In this document: positions 48,148 through 61,210 of the stretch, one piece after another
How the letters are laid out: each line of letters opens with the position of its first letter
Numbering within the stretch: position 1 is the stretch's first letter
Source of the DNA: Stenopsyche tienmushanensis
Lineage: Eukaryota > Arthropoda > Insecta > Trichoptera > Stenopsychidae
Reading direction: 5' to 3'
NCBI GenBank assembly: GCA_008973525.1
Contig: WACJ01000039.1
Location: 434,001 to 498,000 of the forward strand
Length of the DNA stretch: 64,000 nt
Notes under the pieces: generated by a model
Seen by the model: only the letters and a program-made list of their open reading frames with translations
What the model was told of the DNA's origin: nothing
Database searches by the model: none
Position numbers and translations under genes: made by a program

Positions 48148-48993
48148 TACGCTTCGTACATAGACAAGATCGCAAATCGAAGCGTAATTTTGATTTTTTA
48201 GGATCGACGGATGATCCCAAAAGCGTCCCGCGCTCATAACCACACACATGGCTGTCGGATACAACATTCACAGCAAACACGAAATTTGATTTCGCACAAA
48301 GATAAATATGATTCGAACGCTCGTGAAAAAATATTCGACTGTATTTCGTGCAAAGGTAGATTATATTTCGAATAATGTAATCTTTCTCCCCCAGGAAATT
48401 ACTTCTGATGGTTTACATAAGCCGTTCGTTCGGGAAATTTAAAATTTGGTTCGTGGCTTATATTATCTTCTGGCCTGATTTATTTTCCGATGCTCAGATC
48501 GAAGTTTTCGAACGCGTTGTTCCGACGGCACAATCAAATGTGGTTATAATTGGTATTTAAATAAGCATATTGGGAAGCTGTATTTGAACATTGGTTCGCA
48601 CAATGAATATAAAGTGTCATTGAATTTCCACTACATATCTGCTCACGTGAGCTGGCGGCTTTATTAATTTACGTTATGGGTATCGGGGTTAGTAAACAAT
48701 TCAATTAAGACGAAAATGATGTTAAATTGTCGCCATTGTCCTTCACCGACTAATTTTGAGGCGCATCCTTTGCTGGAGTTGACCCTTGGACAATCGAGCT
48801 GTCGATGAAATATCCATTTGTATTTATTAACCAATGCTTTGTTCGATCACTTTTAGTATGCAAAAATTACAGCATAATGCAGACGTGTCCACCAACGCGT
48901 TAACCCTTCTGGAATAAAATCGCAAGTTATTGAAAATAGAGCGAAAGTTATATCGATTTTTTTTGTTATGTGTTGCTAGAACTATACTGGCTA
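48148..48993. other. No recognisable gene
   Basis: AT-rich; nothing supported. Confidence 0.4.
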
Positions 48994-50190
48994 TTAACTT
49001 CGTGACCGACGAAAGAAAATTGAAGTATAAATGCACCAAGAGTCAAAGATCTGGGATTTTGTGTATTTGCACCATGCATTCCATGCCCTAGTATCCGTCA
49101 ACATTGAACGTACCATGTTGCTAGGGGAGAGCGAGCTGATTCCCAGCTCCTCCCATAGGATGTCCCTTTCAGATACCCATGTTGGGCAGACAAATGTCGT
49201 GTGTGCAATATCGTCGTACTCCGCTCCGCAGTGGTGGCACTCCAGGTCGGTCTCTTTGCCTATTTTGTGTAGGTAGCTAGCTGTACTAACAAAACAGTAA
49301 AACAAAACAGCCGTGATCGGCGAGAACCTGGGTCAAATGGTAGCACAGTTGATCGTGCTTTCTGACTACCCAGGTTCTCAGGTTCGTGTGTCCACCGACC
49401 TTTAGCGGAGTTGTCCCATCGAGACTGCTAAGCAGCCATGGTGCTTTGCTTAGCGTTATTTTTATCTTCATCTTTCTGTATTGCCTGTCTTTTGCAAGCG
49501 AGCAGGTCTATTGGCGGTGTAGCAGTCAGTGTCAGGACGGGGCCTTCCGACATTGTGCGATATGTAGCAGCCTCTCTGAATGCGCTCCTTCTATGGACTC
49601 TGGCCATGTTGAGCCTGGTCCTTTCAATTTGTAGTGCCTCGGCCCATATCGACGCGACATACAACAGTACTGAGTGCACTACTTCGTTGTAGAGTCGCCT
49701 CCTGTTTGTTTTTGGGCCACTGTTGGTCAAATTCTCCGCGATGCTGGCTGCCCTCGCTGCCACCTTCCCCGTGTGGTGACGAATCGGAGCTTGTCATCAA
49801 ATATCGAATGGATCTTGAATATTTAATCCCGCAACCAGCGATCCTCAGGGGTGGGGGCGCAAGCTTCCTGCGACTTGTGAAAAAGAGGGCCTCCGTTTAT
49901 TGGACAGCGAGCTCCAGACCAGCTCCTGTCTACCACTTCTTGGTATTCCTCCTTATTCCTTGGCCATATTCCTTGACGTCCTCGCAGGTCGTTCCAGGAT
50001 ATCCGTGGATTTGAAGCAGTCCGTCGTACATTATGTTCCACAGGGCGGGTCCGATAACCGACCCCTGTGGAACGCCTGCCGTCATTGGCTTTTTCTTCTC
50101 TTCTCGTCGGCGTCTGCGTAGATAAAAGTTCTTCCGTGCAGGTAGCTCTCTACCATTCTGGTGAAGTATGGTGGAATATTCTGGTGAAGT
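48994..50190 (-). mobile_element. R1-clade non-LTR retrotransposon, reverse, RT to C-terminus
   Basis: Reading leftward from 50150: VESYLHGRTFIYADADEK, then GVPQGSVIGPALWNIMYDGL (RT motif with QGS), a gap where the YxDD motif should be, the thumb-like segment YNEVVHSVLLYVASIWAEAL (about 49690) and the zinc finger CHHCGAEYDDIAHTTFVC with SPSNMVRSMLTDTRAW (about 49230-49090). This is the R1-clade order. Frameshifts and the deletion around the catalytic Asp pair make it inactive. It differs from the R1 repeat at 43670, so at least two lineages are present. Confidence 0.87.
49428..49763 (-). pseudogene. R1-clade RT thumb/linker segment
   Basis: Longest continuous frame of the R1 fragment (111 codons): LYNEVVHSVLLYVASIWAEAL, RVHRRSAFREAATYRTMS and ATPPIDLLACKRQ correspond to the region after the catalytic core. 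No independent start. Confidence 0.8.
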
Positions 50191-50617
50191 ATGAAGTATG
50201 TCAACGCGTCGTTTTAAAGGTTGAGCAGCGTTGATACAATGGGGGTGGGCAGGTCATGTGACAAGGCGAACAGGCGAAACATGGACAAATGTCATCTCAG
50301 AATGTAAAAATACATTCTTTTAAATTCCATATCCATTAATGGACGTAGACATTTATATAAGAGATTTTCTTTTATAAAATTATTTAAATTATAATTTTAT
50401 ATAGGAAAGAATCTGTGAATGATTTGCGAATTTTATCACTATTTTAAAATCATATTTCAATGAGTATTGAAAATCAGTTAATATTCATCAAAATATTAGT
50501 ATCATTGACTTCGTTGAAGGCGATGGTTACTGATTGAGTTAGAAACTGTGAGTGACCATCAAAAAGCGATGATATGCTCAGGTCGTAATTTAAATCGCAT
50601 TGACTGCCTTTTAAATG
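50191..50617. other. No recognisable gene
   Basis: AT-rich, no supported feature. Confidence 0.4.
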
Positions 50618-50661
50618 ATTTTATCAAAATATATGCATATATGCATATATTTTGATAAAAT
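50618..50661. repeat. 44-bp perfect palindrome
   Basis: attttatcaaaatatatgcat followed by its exact complement with no spacer. Such long AT-rich palindromes can extrude as cruciforms. There is no terminal feature of a known element. Confidence 0.9.
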
Positions 50662-51990
50662 TAGTCTTTATTTAAACGTAATAATGCCTCAATTTTCATT
50701 AGACTTTAATCCCATGGGACCAAGTATTGGTATAATAAGATCCTGAATACTTATTATAATGATTTTGCTTTAAATCTGTATTCCACCCCTTTGAAAATTT
50801 CTTATGGAAATCACCTATGTTTAATAATAGGTATGCAATTTTAAGAAGTTTTATAGTATTATTTTCCATTTTAGGGTCTTTTAACCGTTTGATTAATGAG
50901 TTACAATTGAAAATTGAAAATAAAGCGCTGTGGAGTACTGCTCGCAGCATGTGCGGACATACTCATCAAAGGGGTAAAATGACAGCAGTGTAATCTGGGC
51001 TAATTAAAATATTTACTATTCAATCAAATGATTATATCCTTTTGTAGAACGAATAGAGGTCATGTACTTATATATCAACCCTTATCCGCTCGGGGGTGGA
51101 TTTTTCGAATAAAGTTTTTACTGTGTACACTCGGAAGCTCGTTCATAATATCATTGAAATAAAGATGCCACCGGGCTTAATATCCGATTTGCATGTCTAA
51201 TTGGAGTATTTGAATCCAATCACTATAAAATTGGGGCTTACTTTACAGTACGGGTACAGAATGTGAATCGAAATGATCGTGTAATGGATATTTTACGACT
51301 AAAATGTAACGATAACTTCTGTAATATTAGTCTTGATGTCGACTTTTATGGGCTTCTGTAGTGGGATTGATCATTCTTGCGAATTTTCGTGACCTAGATG
51401 AGTTCTCGCTTTATCTAATAACTTTTTCGTCCTGCTCTGAATATGAATACATTTTTCTTATTTTGTACATTTTAAAGTTTTTTAAATGTCTGTACATTTT
51501 GTTGTTTGAGAATTAAGCACGCGACTATCGACGCGTTTAAAAACACACGTGAGAAACGCCAGCTACATTTTTAATCAAAACACTTCACAAAACTTGTTTA
51601 CGGCTTTTGTAAAACATGCATAGAAATTCTTCGATACACAAATGAGGCGATTGTGGTTTTATTCCGGTGTTGTTTTCATTTCTTCGCCGATAAAAAACCT
51701 GGTCATCGACCAGTTTCGGCATTAGAAAAAATCTGCACAGGTATGCACATATGCAGGATTTCTACGAGCATAAATCGCATTCGTCTATAAATAATCCCAC
51801 AATGAAAATATGCTGAGTTGATCGATTTCATATCGTTGTTCGCCTTTTTTGCACGGATACATACGTGCTGTTTATCGCGTTTACGCCAGCAAGGAGTTAA
51901 ATGTGCCAATTGCCTTATTATAATGTATTCACTGTCATCTGCAATGATGTATTATATATTTGCGAGACTAATCAATATGCTTTTTTCATC
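50662..51990. other. No recognisable gene
   Basis: Short frames only. Confidence 0.4.
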
Positions 51991-52000
51991 TATGTTGCAG

Positions 52001-52061
52001 CTTTTTAAGCCAAACTCCAAAAAAGACGAGAAGAAGTTTCCTGATTTTGATTTTATATACT
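52001..52061 (+). CDS. Candidate coding exon, unknown gene
   Basis: Flanked by ttcatctatgttgcag and a strong donor t|gtgagtaat. The open frame reads LFKPNSKKDEKKFPDFDFIY, charged then acidic-aromatic, unlike the random AT-rich frames around it. As an internal exon it would run from phase 0 to phase 1. An in-frame ATG at 51992 inside the acceptor region would also allow a first exon. Neighbouring exons were not found and the protein is not recognised. Confidence 0.4.
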
Positions 52062-53119
52062 GTGAGTAATGCATATAATTTTTCTTGGATTTTTAATGGG
52101 GGGCTATTAATATTGTATTTTGATTTATTCAATCCATCATTGGAATCCTATATATTTTATATTTATAAAAATGATTATATACTCAAGATAGAAACGGAAT
52201 AAATCACACTAGTTTTAATAAGTTTATTTTTCCGTGTGGACGCTTCGAAAATGAACTGAAAATGAAAACCCATTTTTCATTGCTAATTTATACAAATTCA
52301 CTTAAAAATATCAATGTGTTATTCTTAAATTATCAATAGTAGAATATGAGCATTGTGTATTGCCTCAAGGATTATTTTCCATCTTTGCTTGCATTTTCCA
52401 CGTAGATTCAATGCCATTAGGAGCATTTAATTTAAACACTTTCGAAATTTGGGTCATCTTCTCAAAGCTGCCTCGTAGTATATATGGTTGATATCTTATT
52501 CCAATTCCACGGAGGTCTTCAGTATGACATTATCAAAATGGAAGTGGAGCAGTTTTTTCTCAATGGCATTTTACTCGTCCCCGGGCTTTCGCGAGGTAAA
52601 ATTAAGGATTCAGTGTAAATTAAAAATGGATTCTTGCTGTTACTTTGGAACCAAAAGGATTAAATAAAATATAAGTCAAATCTAAAATTTACTCCCCCAC
52701 ACCCTCGATATTTGCATAGCGTAACGTAAGATCTGCCCAGTTCTTGTGATTCTTTAAAATTGCATATCCAAATATATAAATTGGTATGGTTTTATTATTT
52801 AGGAGAATTCTTGGAGATAATTTTTGTATAATTTCCTTATTTATGTTCGAAATTCTTCATTTTCATGTTAATGAATTAGCTTTCCTAAATATTTACCAGC
52901 GCTTCGTTGCAATATTGTCTTTATCATGTAGTAATTTATACCCAATCTTTTTTTTTACACCCCTTTAAGACTTATGGAATTTGATTGGGGTCATTTTTAC
53001 CCCAATTTCATATTCGCTGCCTGTATAAGTGGGTCGAATTCCGATCTAATTTCAATTCTGAAGTTATGACGCTTCATTGTCATCTTCAATTCATAAATTA
53101 ATAAACATGATCAAAATTA
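52062..53119. other. No recognisable gene; probable intron
   Basis: AT-rich, nothing supported. Confidence 0.4.
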
Positions 53120-53700
53120 ATTTAATTAGTGTGTTTTGAACATATTGGATGCGCAGATGAATTGTCACATGACGACGTTGCCACACGAGGAGCCAAACTA
53201 AATTGAGTCCTTGTGTTTGGAAACCTTGGCCTTGTATGCATCATAGTATTGATTATGGCAATTAGTCGACACAGAAAAGCCATTTTTTTTGGGGGGATTC
53301 GTGACACACATTTTTCACTTTGGACCAGTGTTTTTAAGTATTTTAATTGCGGTCGATTATACGTCGGAGGCATTGAATTGCGTCGCGAATGTGTCAATGG
53401 ACCATGGGATTGAAGTTATTCCAGCGCTGGAGGCGCTTTGTTTAGGACGGAGACGTAATTGAAGCGGGACGAATGTATCACGAGTTAACTCCTTCGTCGT
53501 CGAAAAGTCGAGGATGTTTCTGTGCGTTTTGCCCCCCCAAAGTTTTATCCCTTATTTTATTTGGGACGGCCTCGTGCGACGCGGGTTACACGGAGAAAAT
53601 ATTGCGCAGGACGTTGTATACCTCGATTGAAAATACCCTCGTACATCCACCGTCTCCCACCCTGAACATCTCGTGGTAACAACCCTCGGATTCATTTTCA
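53120..53700. other. GC-richer patch with overlapping frames, not called
   Basis: 53213-53413 (+) contains a hydrophobic stretch GLVCIIVLIMAISRHRK preceded by Gly-Asn, superficially like a first membrane helix of a receptor, but no splice sites bound it and the opposite strand is also open. Confidence 0.2.
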
Positions 53701-55899
53701 CGGTCGTGTGGGAAGAAGAGGGAAACTGCCCTATTTCTAGAACTTGCTCAGGAACGAGAGCTGCACGTTTTTGCTCTATATGTAGATATTTATATAACGC
53801 GGCTTTGTTTTAACGCGACACTACATATGAAAGTAAATGGAATATGAATATCATTCAAAATAATTTCACCCCATTCTTATTCAATGTATATTTGAATGTT
53901 TTGTGGTCTGCACGATATTAATTAATCTTTAAGTACTTTCTCCTTCATCCAATTACTTTCATTTGAATTGATCACAAACGAAAAATAAAACTAACGAATC
54001 AATACAACTATATATATGATATTTACTCTCTCTTTAAATTTGGTCTATTCCCTTGTGTAATTACTTAAAAATTCAATTAACACATTTGATAGATATAATT
54101 TAACATATTCCGATAAATAAATGACATGGGGATCGCATTAAACCCAGGCTGCACATCTCTTGAGCTGCACGGCGTATGCGGGTCGGTTTGCTATCGGATT
54201 GCGGCAGAGGTACAAATATTTAATAAAAAATTGATTTATTTGACAATAAATTTATTTTATCAAAAATACAATAGTCGATGTGTCGTTCCATTGTAACGTC
54301 TTTCAAAAACTACCCCAAAATTTTCGCTTTTTTATTATCAAAGTTCATAATGTTTCAGAGTTGTAATTACAGTTTATAATGTTCCAAGTTTCGGCACTCC
54401 TATGACAAATTTAAAACTTCAAAATTACACCCAAAGCTACCCCTAAAAAGAAAATTAGAAATCTGACGGTTTTGCACACTACTTTAAAATTCACAAGACC
54501 GCTTGCATTGGTTCTGAAATTTATTTCTACGTTAAAATATTTATTAGATATTATTTGTGTAATTATTCTTAAGAACCTGATTATAATAATTTTTGAGACC
54601 TATAAATATATATATATAAAGTGACAATATTTCAATCAAGTTCTCGCGCTAAAATTTTAACCACGTCTTTCGAAGTCCTAGCCAATTTGTATCGAAAGCA
54701 GACGACGTTTATTTAAGAATAATTAATATAAACTACTTGTATATTAAAACGCAGCTTTGTAGATTTAAATTTAATGTCAAATATAAGACTAGATCAAATT
54801 TGATTCAATACGACAGAAGAGGTGCTTGGGGGATGAGATTTATAAATTTTCTTAAGATTGCAGAGTGCAACTGAGCAATATCTTATCAACACAGATATTG
54901 CAATATTTGACTAAGCAGTATTCGTTTTCTACAATCAAAATTTATCATGGAGGAAAAAAAATGTCTCTTATTATTTATTATTTGATGTGGTCATCCTTTT
55001 TATGTTATGCGGAAAACTCGCCCCTTTTATAGGGGGTAAGCTGGTTAAAACTCCCCAATATGAAACATATGGCGACGGAGAGCAGACAGACATTTAATAT
55101 TTTCAAATCAAATCCAACATTGTAAACAATCTATTTTTCCCGTACATTGGCGTGATTATCCATCGCTTTTTGTCGAATGGTTGGTTGATTTTGGGGGGGT
55201 TTTATATCGTGCGACGCCCAATGATTTAGCTTCGACCTTTCGCCAATCGATTGAGCATTTTTCATAACCGCTTTCTAATATATTCGGCAAGATGCGCATA
55301 TTATGCTGCATTTTACGTCGCAATTCATTGAAAAAAGATTTAGAATTATTCATATTCACCGATATAGTATTTGTTGTATGTTTTAGCGGATATGGCTATC
55401 GTATTGTGTGCAAAATGCGGTTAGTTCGGAGATTAAATCATGTTTTGGCATTATAAATAGCGCGTTCAATAATAAACACTTTTATTGATAATTATTGAAA
55501 AGCTAATTCTTTTTAATCGGGCATAATTGCATTCGGCAGTTTCATATGGAAAAATAATCGCTCGACCATACACATTACGGACCACCATCATAAAATTATC
55601 TTTATTCAATATTTATTGTATTTTTTAACGATTTAACGACGAAAAATTAATTTTGATCGATTAAATTCGGTAGTTTTATGTAATGCCATTAAATGGTACC
55701 GCACCAGGATTGTATGTGTCCGCTTTAAAATCTGCGCCATGGTGTGATGTCATTAAATCCACGGTTTCAGGTTCGGTGTATCATGTAGCTGAAGATTTAA
55801 TCTTTCATAATAAATTCGCTAAAATATTTAAGGGTTGTTTTTTAAGGGAGCATTCGTGCGGAATAGTGTCTCAACGAATTTTCGCGGAGTGTTGACGTT
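53701..55899. other. No recognisable gene
   Basis: A small GC-richer segment at 54140-54210 is open on both strands but lacks good splice sites. The remainder is AT-rich. Confidence 0.35.
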
Positions 55900-56323
55900 G
55901 TAAAATTTTAATAAGGGAGCTCGCACGTTTTTAATTTTGTGTTGTATCGGCGGTGGAATGAGATGGCGAAGGTTTGTTGTCCAAAAAAAATGGTGCAAGA
56001 AGGAGAAGGCACGCCCTGCCGGTCTTGCTTGCGGACGTGAGCTTTTCCAGGACCGATTTCCTTCCTCTGGGATGTCCTTCCGGTCCGGCACCAGCGTCGA
56101 AGCCTTCCGCGTGGCGCATGCGCGCTCGGTCCTCCGTACACACCCTTATTTCTCCTCACCAACCCTACTAAAATACTCATGTATGTGCAGACACACTCAC
56201 CCATTTCTCGTAGCCGATATTAAAGTCTACGTTCCGCTCGCGAGAGGAGGTCGCATCCTGCTACCCTCCAGGCATTTTTTTTATTTGTGAGAAAGTGATC
56301 CTGACTTGTTAAAAAGCCTTAAG
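55900..56323 (+). promoter_or_regulatory. GC-rich island with NRF-1-like palindrome and strong donor
   Basis: 55937-56290 is far richer in GC and CpG than its surroundings. It contains the palindrome gcgcatgcgc (56114-56123), the core of the NRF-1 motif, and ends in a near-perfect donor, cttaag|gtgagtaagg, at 56324. Several frames are open across it on both strands, but the longest (+, 117 codons) stops before the donor, so a non-coding first exon fits better. It may be the promoter of a + strand gene extending beyond the window, or an internal promoter of the gene owning 52001-52061. Confidence 0.45.
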
Positions 56324-57904
56324 GTGAGTAAGGATGTTATTTTTCACCGACTATTTGTGATTCGGGATCATATTTTCTTTGTTTTTAGCTGTTTTGGCTC
56401 ATTCGTAAAAGTCTTGTTGACGGACGCATGAAACGTTCCGTTTACTACTCTTTGTTCGTCTACATGAGCTTTTGGTTATACGTTTGGTTTCTTATATAAA
56501 AACCACATTAATATAAATTTTAAATAATTTTTTTATAAATATATTAATTTTTAATCAATAAAAACGCAATATTTTATAATTTATAATAATATTTTTTAAA
56601 TAATAATATTGATACGTTGCCTACCACAGCATATACATTTTAATATTTACCACCAAAATTAAATTACAAATTTAAAAATAATGCATTTTTAAAAAAATAA
56701 TTTATATAATAAGGCGTATTTTTATATTGAATAAAAAATATTTTCATTGAATTAAATTTTTTTCGCCAATTTATTTGCACATCCTTGATTAGCACAGGGA
56801 TCGATGTGTTAAGACGCAATAGTTCCTTTGTTACGCGTCCTTTCGCCGAAGGTCATCCTTGTTGTGGAAGCTCGTCTTCCAAAAGTTTATCCTCCATCAT
56901 CCCAAAACACAAGGGTTGGGTCCAAATGACGTAATTGATTTGCACTTTGCTGCGTAGTACGTTCAAATCCATATATGCACACCACAATATTTTCATCTCA
57001 CCCCCTCCGAGAGCGTTCAGCTGAAAAAAGCTCGACTTTTAAAGCTCATTTAAAAATACATGCACATCACCCTGCGAATATGATTTGAATAAATAAATGC
57101 CAAATGTAATTCTCAAAATAGATCCATTGTTCGCAGGGAACACGTTTTGCGTAAAACCTGTGATGTAAGAATAGTAATATTAACGTAGTAGCACTTTCCG
57201 AAACGTTTATCATCCCCTTGCCTTTGATCGAGGCATCCGTCTAAATTAAAAATATTATATAAATACTGGCGGAAAAATTCAGATAAAATTATGCAGGATC
57301 TTCCTTATATATATTTTTTAATATAATAGATACGGGGTGCAAAATTTTTGAGAATTTCATATGGTGTACCAAATACATATCATAGTAGCGCGTGGGTGTT
57401 TTTTTTAGCACGGTACGAAAAAAATAACTAAAACCAATTATTCCAATAATATTAAATTCGAAATTAAATTATTCTTATATTGTTTCATTGCCGTTGTAAA
57501 AAAATTCAAGCATAGTATATGTTCTCAATATTAAACTGTGTCAAGAAGCAAGCTGTGGCAGGTAGGGTTTTGTAGTTTTTCCACTCGACTTTTTAATTGG
57601 TCCCCGCAGGTAAACATGAAAGAAGAGATCTGCTCGACGATAACATTATTTGCTACTCTTGAAAAATATTTTTTTAATTTTAAAAAAATCCATAATTGTG
57701 GGTTATAACGCCTGGAATTAATTAAATGCAATATCTCATCATCCATGCAAAATTAAGGCCTCTTTGACGCCCATTTTGATCTTTGACTATGTTTATATGT
57801 GAATCTGTACCCTGCGGGCCATCAGAGCGAATGTGTTGATAAATAAAACACTAAAAAAATTAAAATATTATTTTGAAAATATGTCCGAAGTTTCGTCATA
57901 TAAA
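56324..57904. other. No recognisable gene; probable first intron
   Basis: AT-rich; 56520-56760 is almost pure A/T. Confidence 0.4.
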
Positions 57905-58437
57905 AAAATCAAATTCCTTTCTGCTGTGACACGGACTAAAACTCCACGCAAAATTCCCGATTTCTCGACAAATTATTTATTTCCGTCACTGCAGATGAAT
58001 ACGTATATACTATAATACTTTGATGTGATTCGTAATTATATTACGGAGGAATACAAAAATTCTGAAACCCGTATCTATTATATTTCATTTCGATATTCCC
58101 ATTATTAGCGTCGATGTGTAGTAAATACATCACCGGTAGGGAAATGTTAAAATGACAATTTGTAAAAACATATATGTACTGTATATATGTTATACATACA
58201 TTAGACAGTTATTGCCCCTAGGCGTCGCCTAAGCTCGACAATTAGTAGTTACGTCACTATTTCCAAGCGTCGAGATTTCGGCAGGAATGTCTCGATGTAG
58301 AAGTCTTTAACATGCTGGTGAAGTGTATGATTTCTGTTAGATAAAAAATCAATCCCGAATTTATCGGGATTACGTTTACTAATCCCGGGATTCATAAGCA
58401 CCTAAAACTGTTCGGGATCCCAGGATTGGATTTTCTA
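57905..58437 (-). mobile_element. hAT element, reverse truncated copy
   Basis: Reverse complement of the family seen at 16254, from the gtgacacggac block to the terminus ggattggattttcta at 58437 (one base changed from the intact end). The other end is missing. It abuts a family A repeat at gaccgtcgcagcgtg and probably inserted into it. Confidence 0.7.
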
Positions 58438-58439
58438 AT

Positions 58440-58590
58440 CAGGACCGTCGCAGCGTGTATGAAGCTTGTACACAAATAATAATAAATAGCTCTCGATAGC
58501 ACACAATATTCGGTCATTTCTTTAAGTTTATGTGTTAATTAATAAATAATAAAGTGATCGATGAACTCTTAAAGGGGTTAATATAGAATG
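58440..58590 (-). repeat. Family A interspersed repeat, copy next to hAT
   Basis: aggaccgtcgcagcgtgtat, agctctcgatagcac and a right end ttaaaggggttaa. Confirms a TTAA end for the family. Confidence 0.65.
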
Positions 58591-60531
58591 TGGACTTTAT
58601 TCGGCATCTAAAAATTTTTTTTTTTTTATAACCCTTTAACAGTAAAAATGTGGCAAATGGCACACATATCGTTGTCGTACAACCGCGTATATAGACTGTA
58701 TATTATCATGTTTTTTCCGAACATCTAATTGCCTTGGAACTGGAGACAATGTAAACACAAAAGCGAAAATCTCAGCTGTAATAAGAAAATAGAACTATTT
58801 AAGGATATCGTTTTACAAAACTCGGAGGCTTCGAGCGCCGCTCTAAATCCATTTCAGCGCTGAAAAAGAAATTACAGGATTTTCCGATGTTTTCTTTTGT
58901 ACGTATATATCATGGAAATTTACATGTTTAAGATCTTCGCTCGCGAATCTACTTTATGAATATAAATTAGGCGGTGAATGCGGATTTTAAGGGAAAACGA
59001 TGTAGTCGTTAAAAATATATAAGGAGCAATCTTTCTCGAAGTGTCGGCTGTGGGAAAATTTTTTTTTTTTTGCAAAAAATCAGCGAATTTTTGCTCTGGA
59101 AATATGCGAGTATATTCACCTTTCAAATTGGATCGTTCAAGTCTCAATTTGTTTGATGAATGGGAGTCTTCGGCTTACGCCGTAATCGTTTTTAATTGAG
59201 CCTTTAATAAAGATAAATCTTTGTTCATATCCTTGACATAAATTCGACCGTACAACCAGCTTGCTTCACATGCCGACAAAAAATATTCGCAATTGAAAAA
59301 ATATCGGTATTCGAAGCATTTTGTAGGTCTTTGTCTGAATGAAAAGACATTCGCCCTGAAATCAGCGATGAAGGCTCTATAAAAATGTTGTATGATGTGA
59401 CCGACATAGCCATATGCGATTTTCTGTGCTCAATTACCTGTCTGGCTTCATAGACTTATCGATTTGTATGACAGAGAGGCATTAACATATTGATGACTCG
59501 TCGTTTTTGTACTTAATTTATATGTTTTTGTACTTGGTGACGCCAGTTTTATATTTATATATAAAATATAACTGCGCGTTGAAGAGATAAACTGAAATAG
59601 AATTGCTGTTTGAGGCGTTCTTATTAATATCCGTATTTGTAAAGCTCGATTTAGTCGACCATATTGCGGCAGATGCCAGAATGTTCAGCGATTATAGCAT
59701 AACTGAAAGTTAAAACCAATAAGAAGACAACTACCGAAAAATTATGGGTGATTATCGCCAATAAAACATAGAAATCGACGCGGAGGAACAAAAAATGCAT
59801 GTCATGTTAGTCGAATCGACTCACTTTCTTCATGATTTTTGATAATTCCATTTGGTATAAATGTATCGATTTTTTTCTTGTTGTTTTTAATTACAATTAA
59901 TGCCTTATCTATATAGTCTGCTTTTCTTCATAAATACAGTCAATCCTCCTATAACATCCACTTGGTTTGTGGCATCTTTTACGTAACCAATGGGTAAAAT
60001 ACGTAAGATCAAAGCCCCTTTCCGCATGTTAGTCAAAAATTTGTATGGGTTCCTAACTTTCTTTTGCTTTTCGCTTTTATAGCGTGGTCCCTATTTCGAC
60101 GCTATAGAAGGATTGACTGTATTGCTCTTTGTGAGATCAATTAATATTTTTAAAAATATTATCCATATACACAAAAGATCTATGGAGATTGTCTGTGTCT
60201 GATTTACAAATATGGGACGGTTATTTATGTATTTAAATAAAAATAGCAAATTATATATACAACGAGATTGTGAAAAATATGCATTGTTTCACTTTGTACG
60301 GGACGTTTTTCTAGATAGTTCTATCTGAGAGCTCTGGAATTTTTCTGGCGCTCTGGAGCTCAGAATATTCTGAAGTTATACAAAGTATTCTATGAAATCT
60401 ATGGAGTTCCAAAATCAATATAGAAACCTGCTTAATGCTATAAAGAATATTTGTGCTATAAAATAAATTCTCGAACGGAAATAAATAGCCACAAAGAATA
60501 GGGCTAACGTTTGGGGTGACTATATCTTATA
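58591..60531. other. No recognisable gene
   Basis: AT-rich with poly-T runs near 58617 and 59060. Short frames only. Confidence 0.4.
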
Positions 60532-61210
60532 TTAGGTGTATCGAAAAGTCTTTGTCGATTGTTTAACAATGAAAGAATTAATTTCATTTTATTTACAAAA
60601 TATAATTTCCAGAAATTATTTACAGAAAAAAATATAAGAAGATCCATTTTGGTCAATATTTTACCAAGTTTTTTTTTTTTTTAAATTAAGTCTCAATAAT
60701 GATGTAAAATACTGGGATGGGTCAACCAAAAAAAAATTGTTCAAGAGGGGTTCCGCGAAAAAAAATTTACTCAAGAAGTAGTCCGCGGACTACTTAAATT
60801 TAAGAATTTTCCAGAGAATGCCAGTATTTAGAGAATATACCAAAGATCGATATGAGTAATTCTTGTTGTTTGACTCTCAATTTTTTATTCACCCTTTCTA
60901 ATTGCAGACATCTGCAGTTATTGTTCCATCAGGTTTCATAAACTCATAATAAATAATTCCCTGAATATCCCACCAAATACAAAAAATAATCATGCGTGCC
61001 GTCAATCCGGGTTTCGGTGTCGGAAATGATTTTTGTCTCAGCGAAAGCCATTGACGTTTACGATTTATATTATCATAATCAACCCATATTTCATTACCAG
61101 TCATAGTTCGCTGCAAAAAAAGACGAAATTTTTGTCTTGACAACAAAACTTTGCACGCGTTTCGTCGCTCTCTTTTGTTATCGTCGTATAGTTCGCGCGG
61201 CATTCAAAAT
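60532..61210 (-). mobile_element. mariner element, truncated, reverse
   Basis: The terminus ttaggtgtatcgaaaagtct at 60532, preceded by TA, is a mariner end. Minus-strand transposase from 61203 reads LLSRQKFRLFLQRT, then TGNEIWVDYDNINRKRQW and an IFCIWWDIQGIIYYE block. The first catalytic Asp (TGDE) is Asn here; the second (WWD) remains. The part toward the terminus is deleted and frameshifted. The left (5') end is missing. Confidence 0.82.

Noticed and set aside
53213..53413. Hydrophobic frame resembling the first helix of a G protein-coupled receptor
   Set aside because: No splice sites bound it, the sequence after the helix does not fit the receptor pattern and the opposite strand is equally open.
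54131..54212. Short GC-richer open segment with ATG (MGIALNPGC...) as an exon
   Set aside because: The candidate donor gtacaaat is weak, the sequence is open on both strands and the peptide is not recognised.
55937..56290. 117-codon + strand frame in the GC island as a protein gene
   Set aside because: GC-rich DNA is open in several frames on both strands here, no domain is visible and the frame ends before the splice donor.
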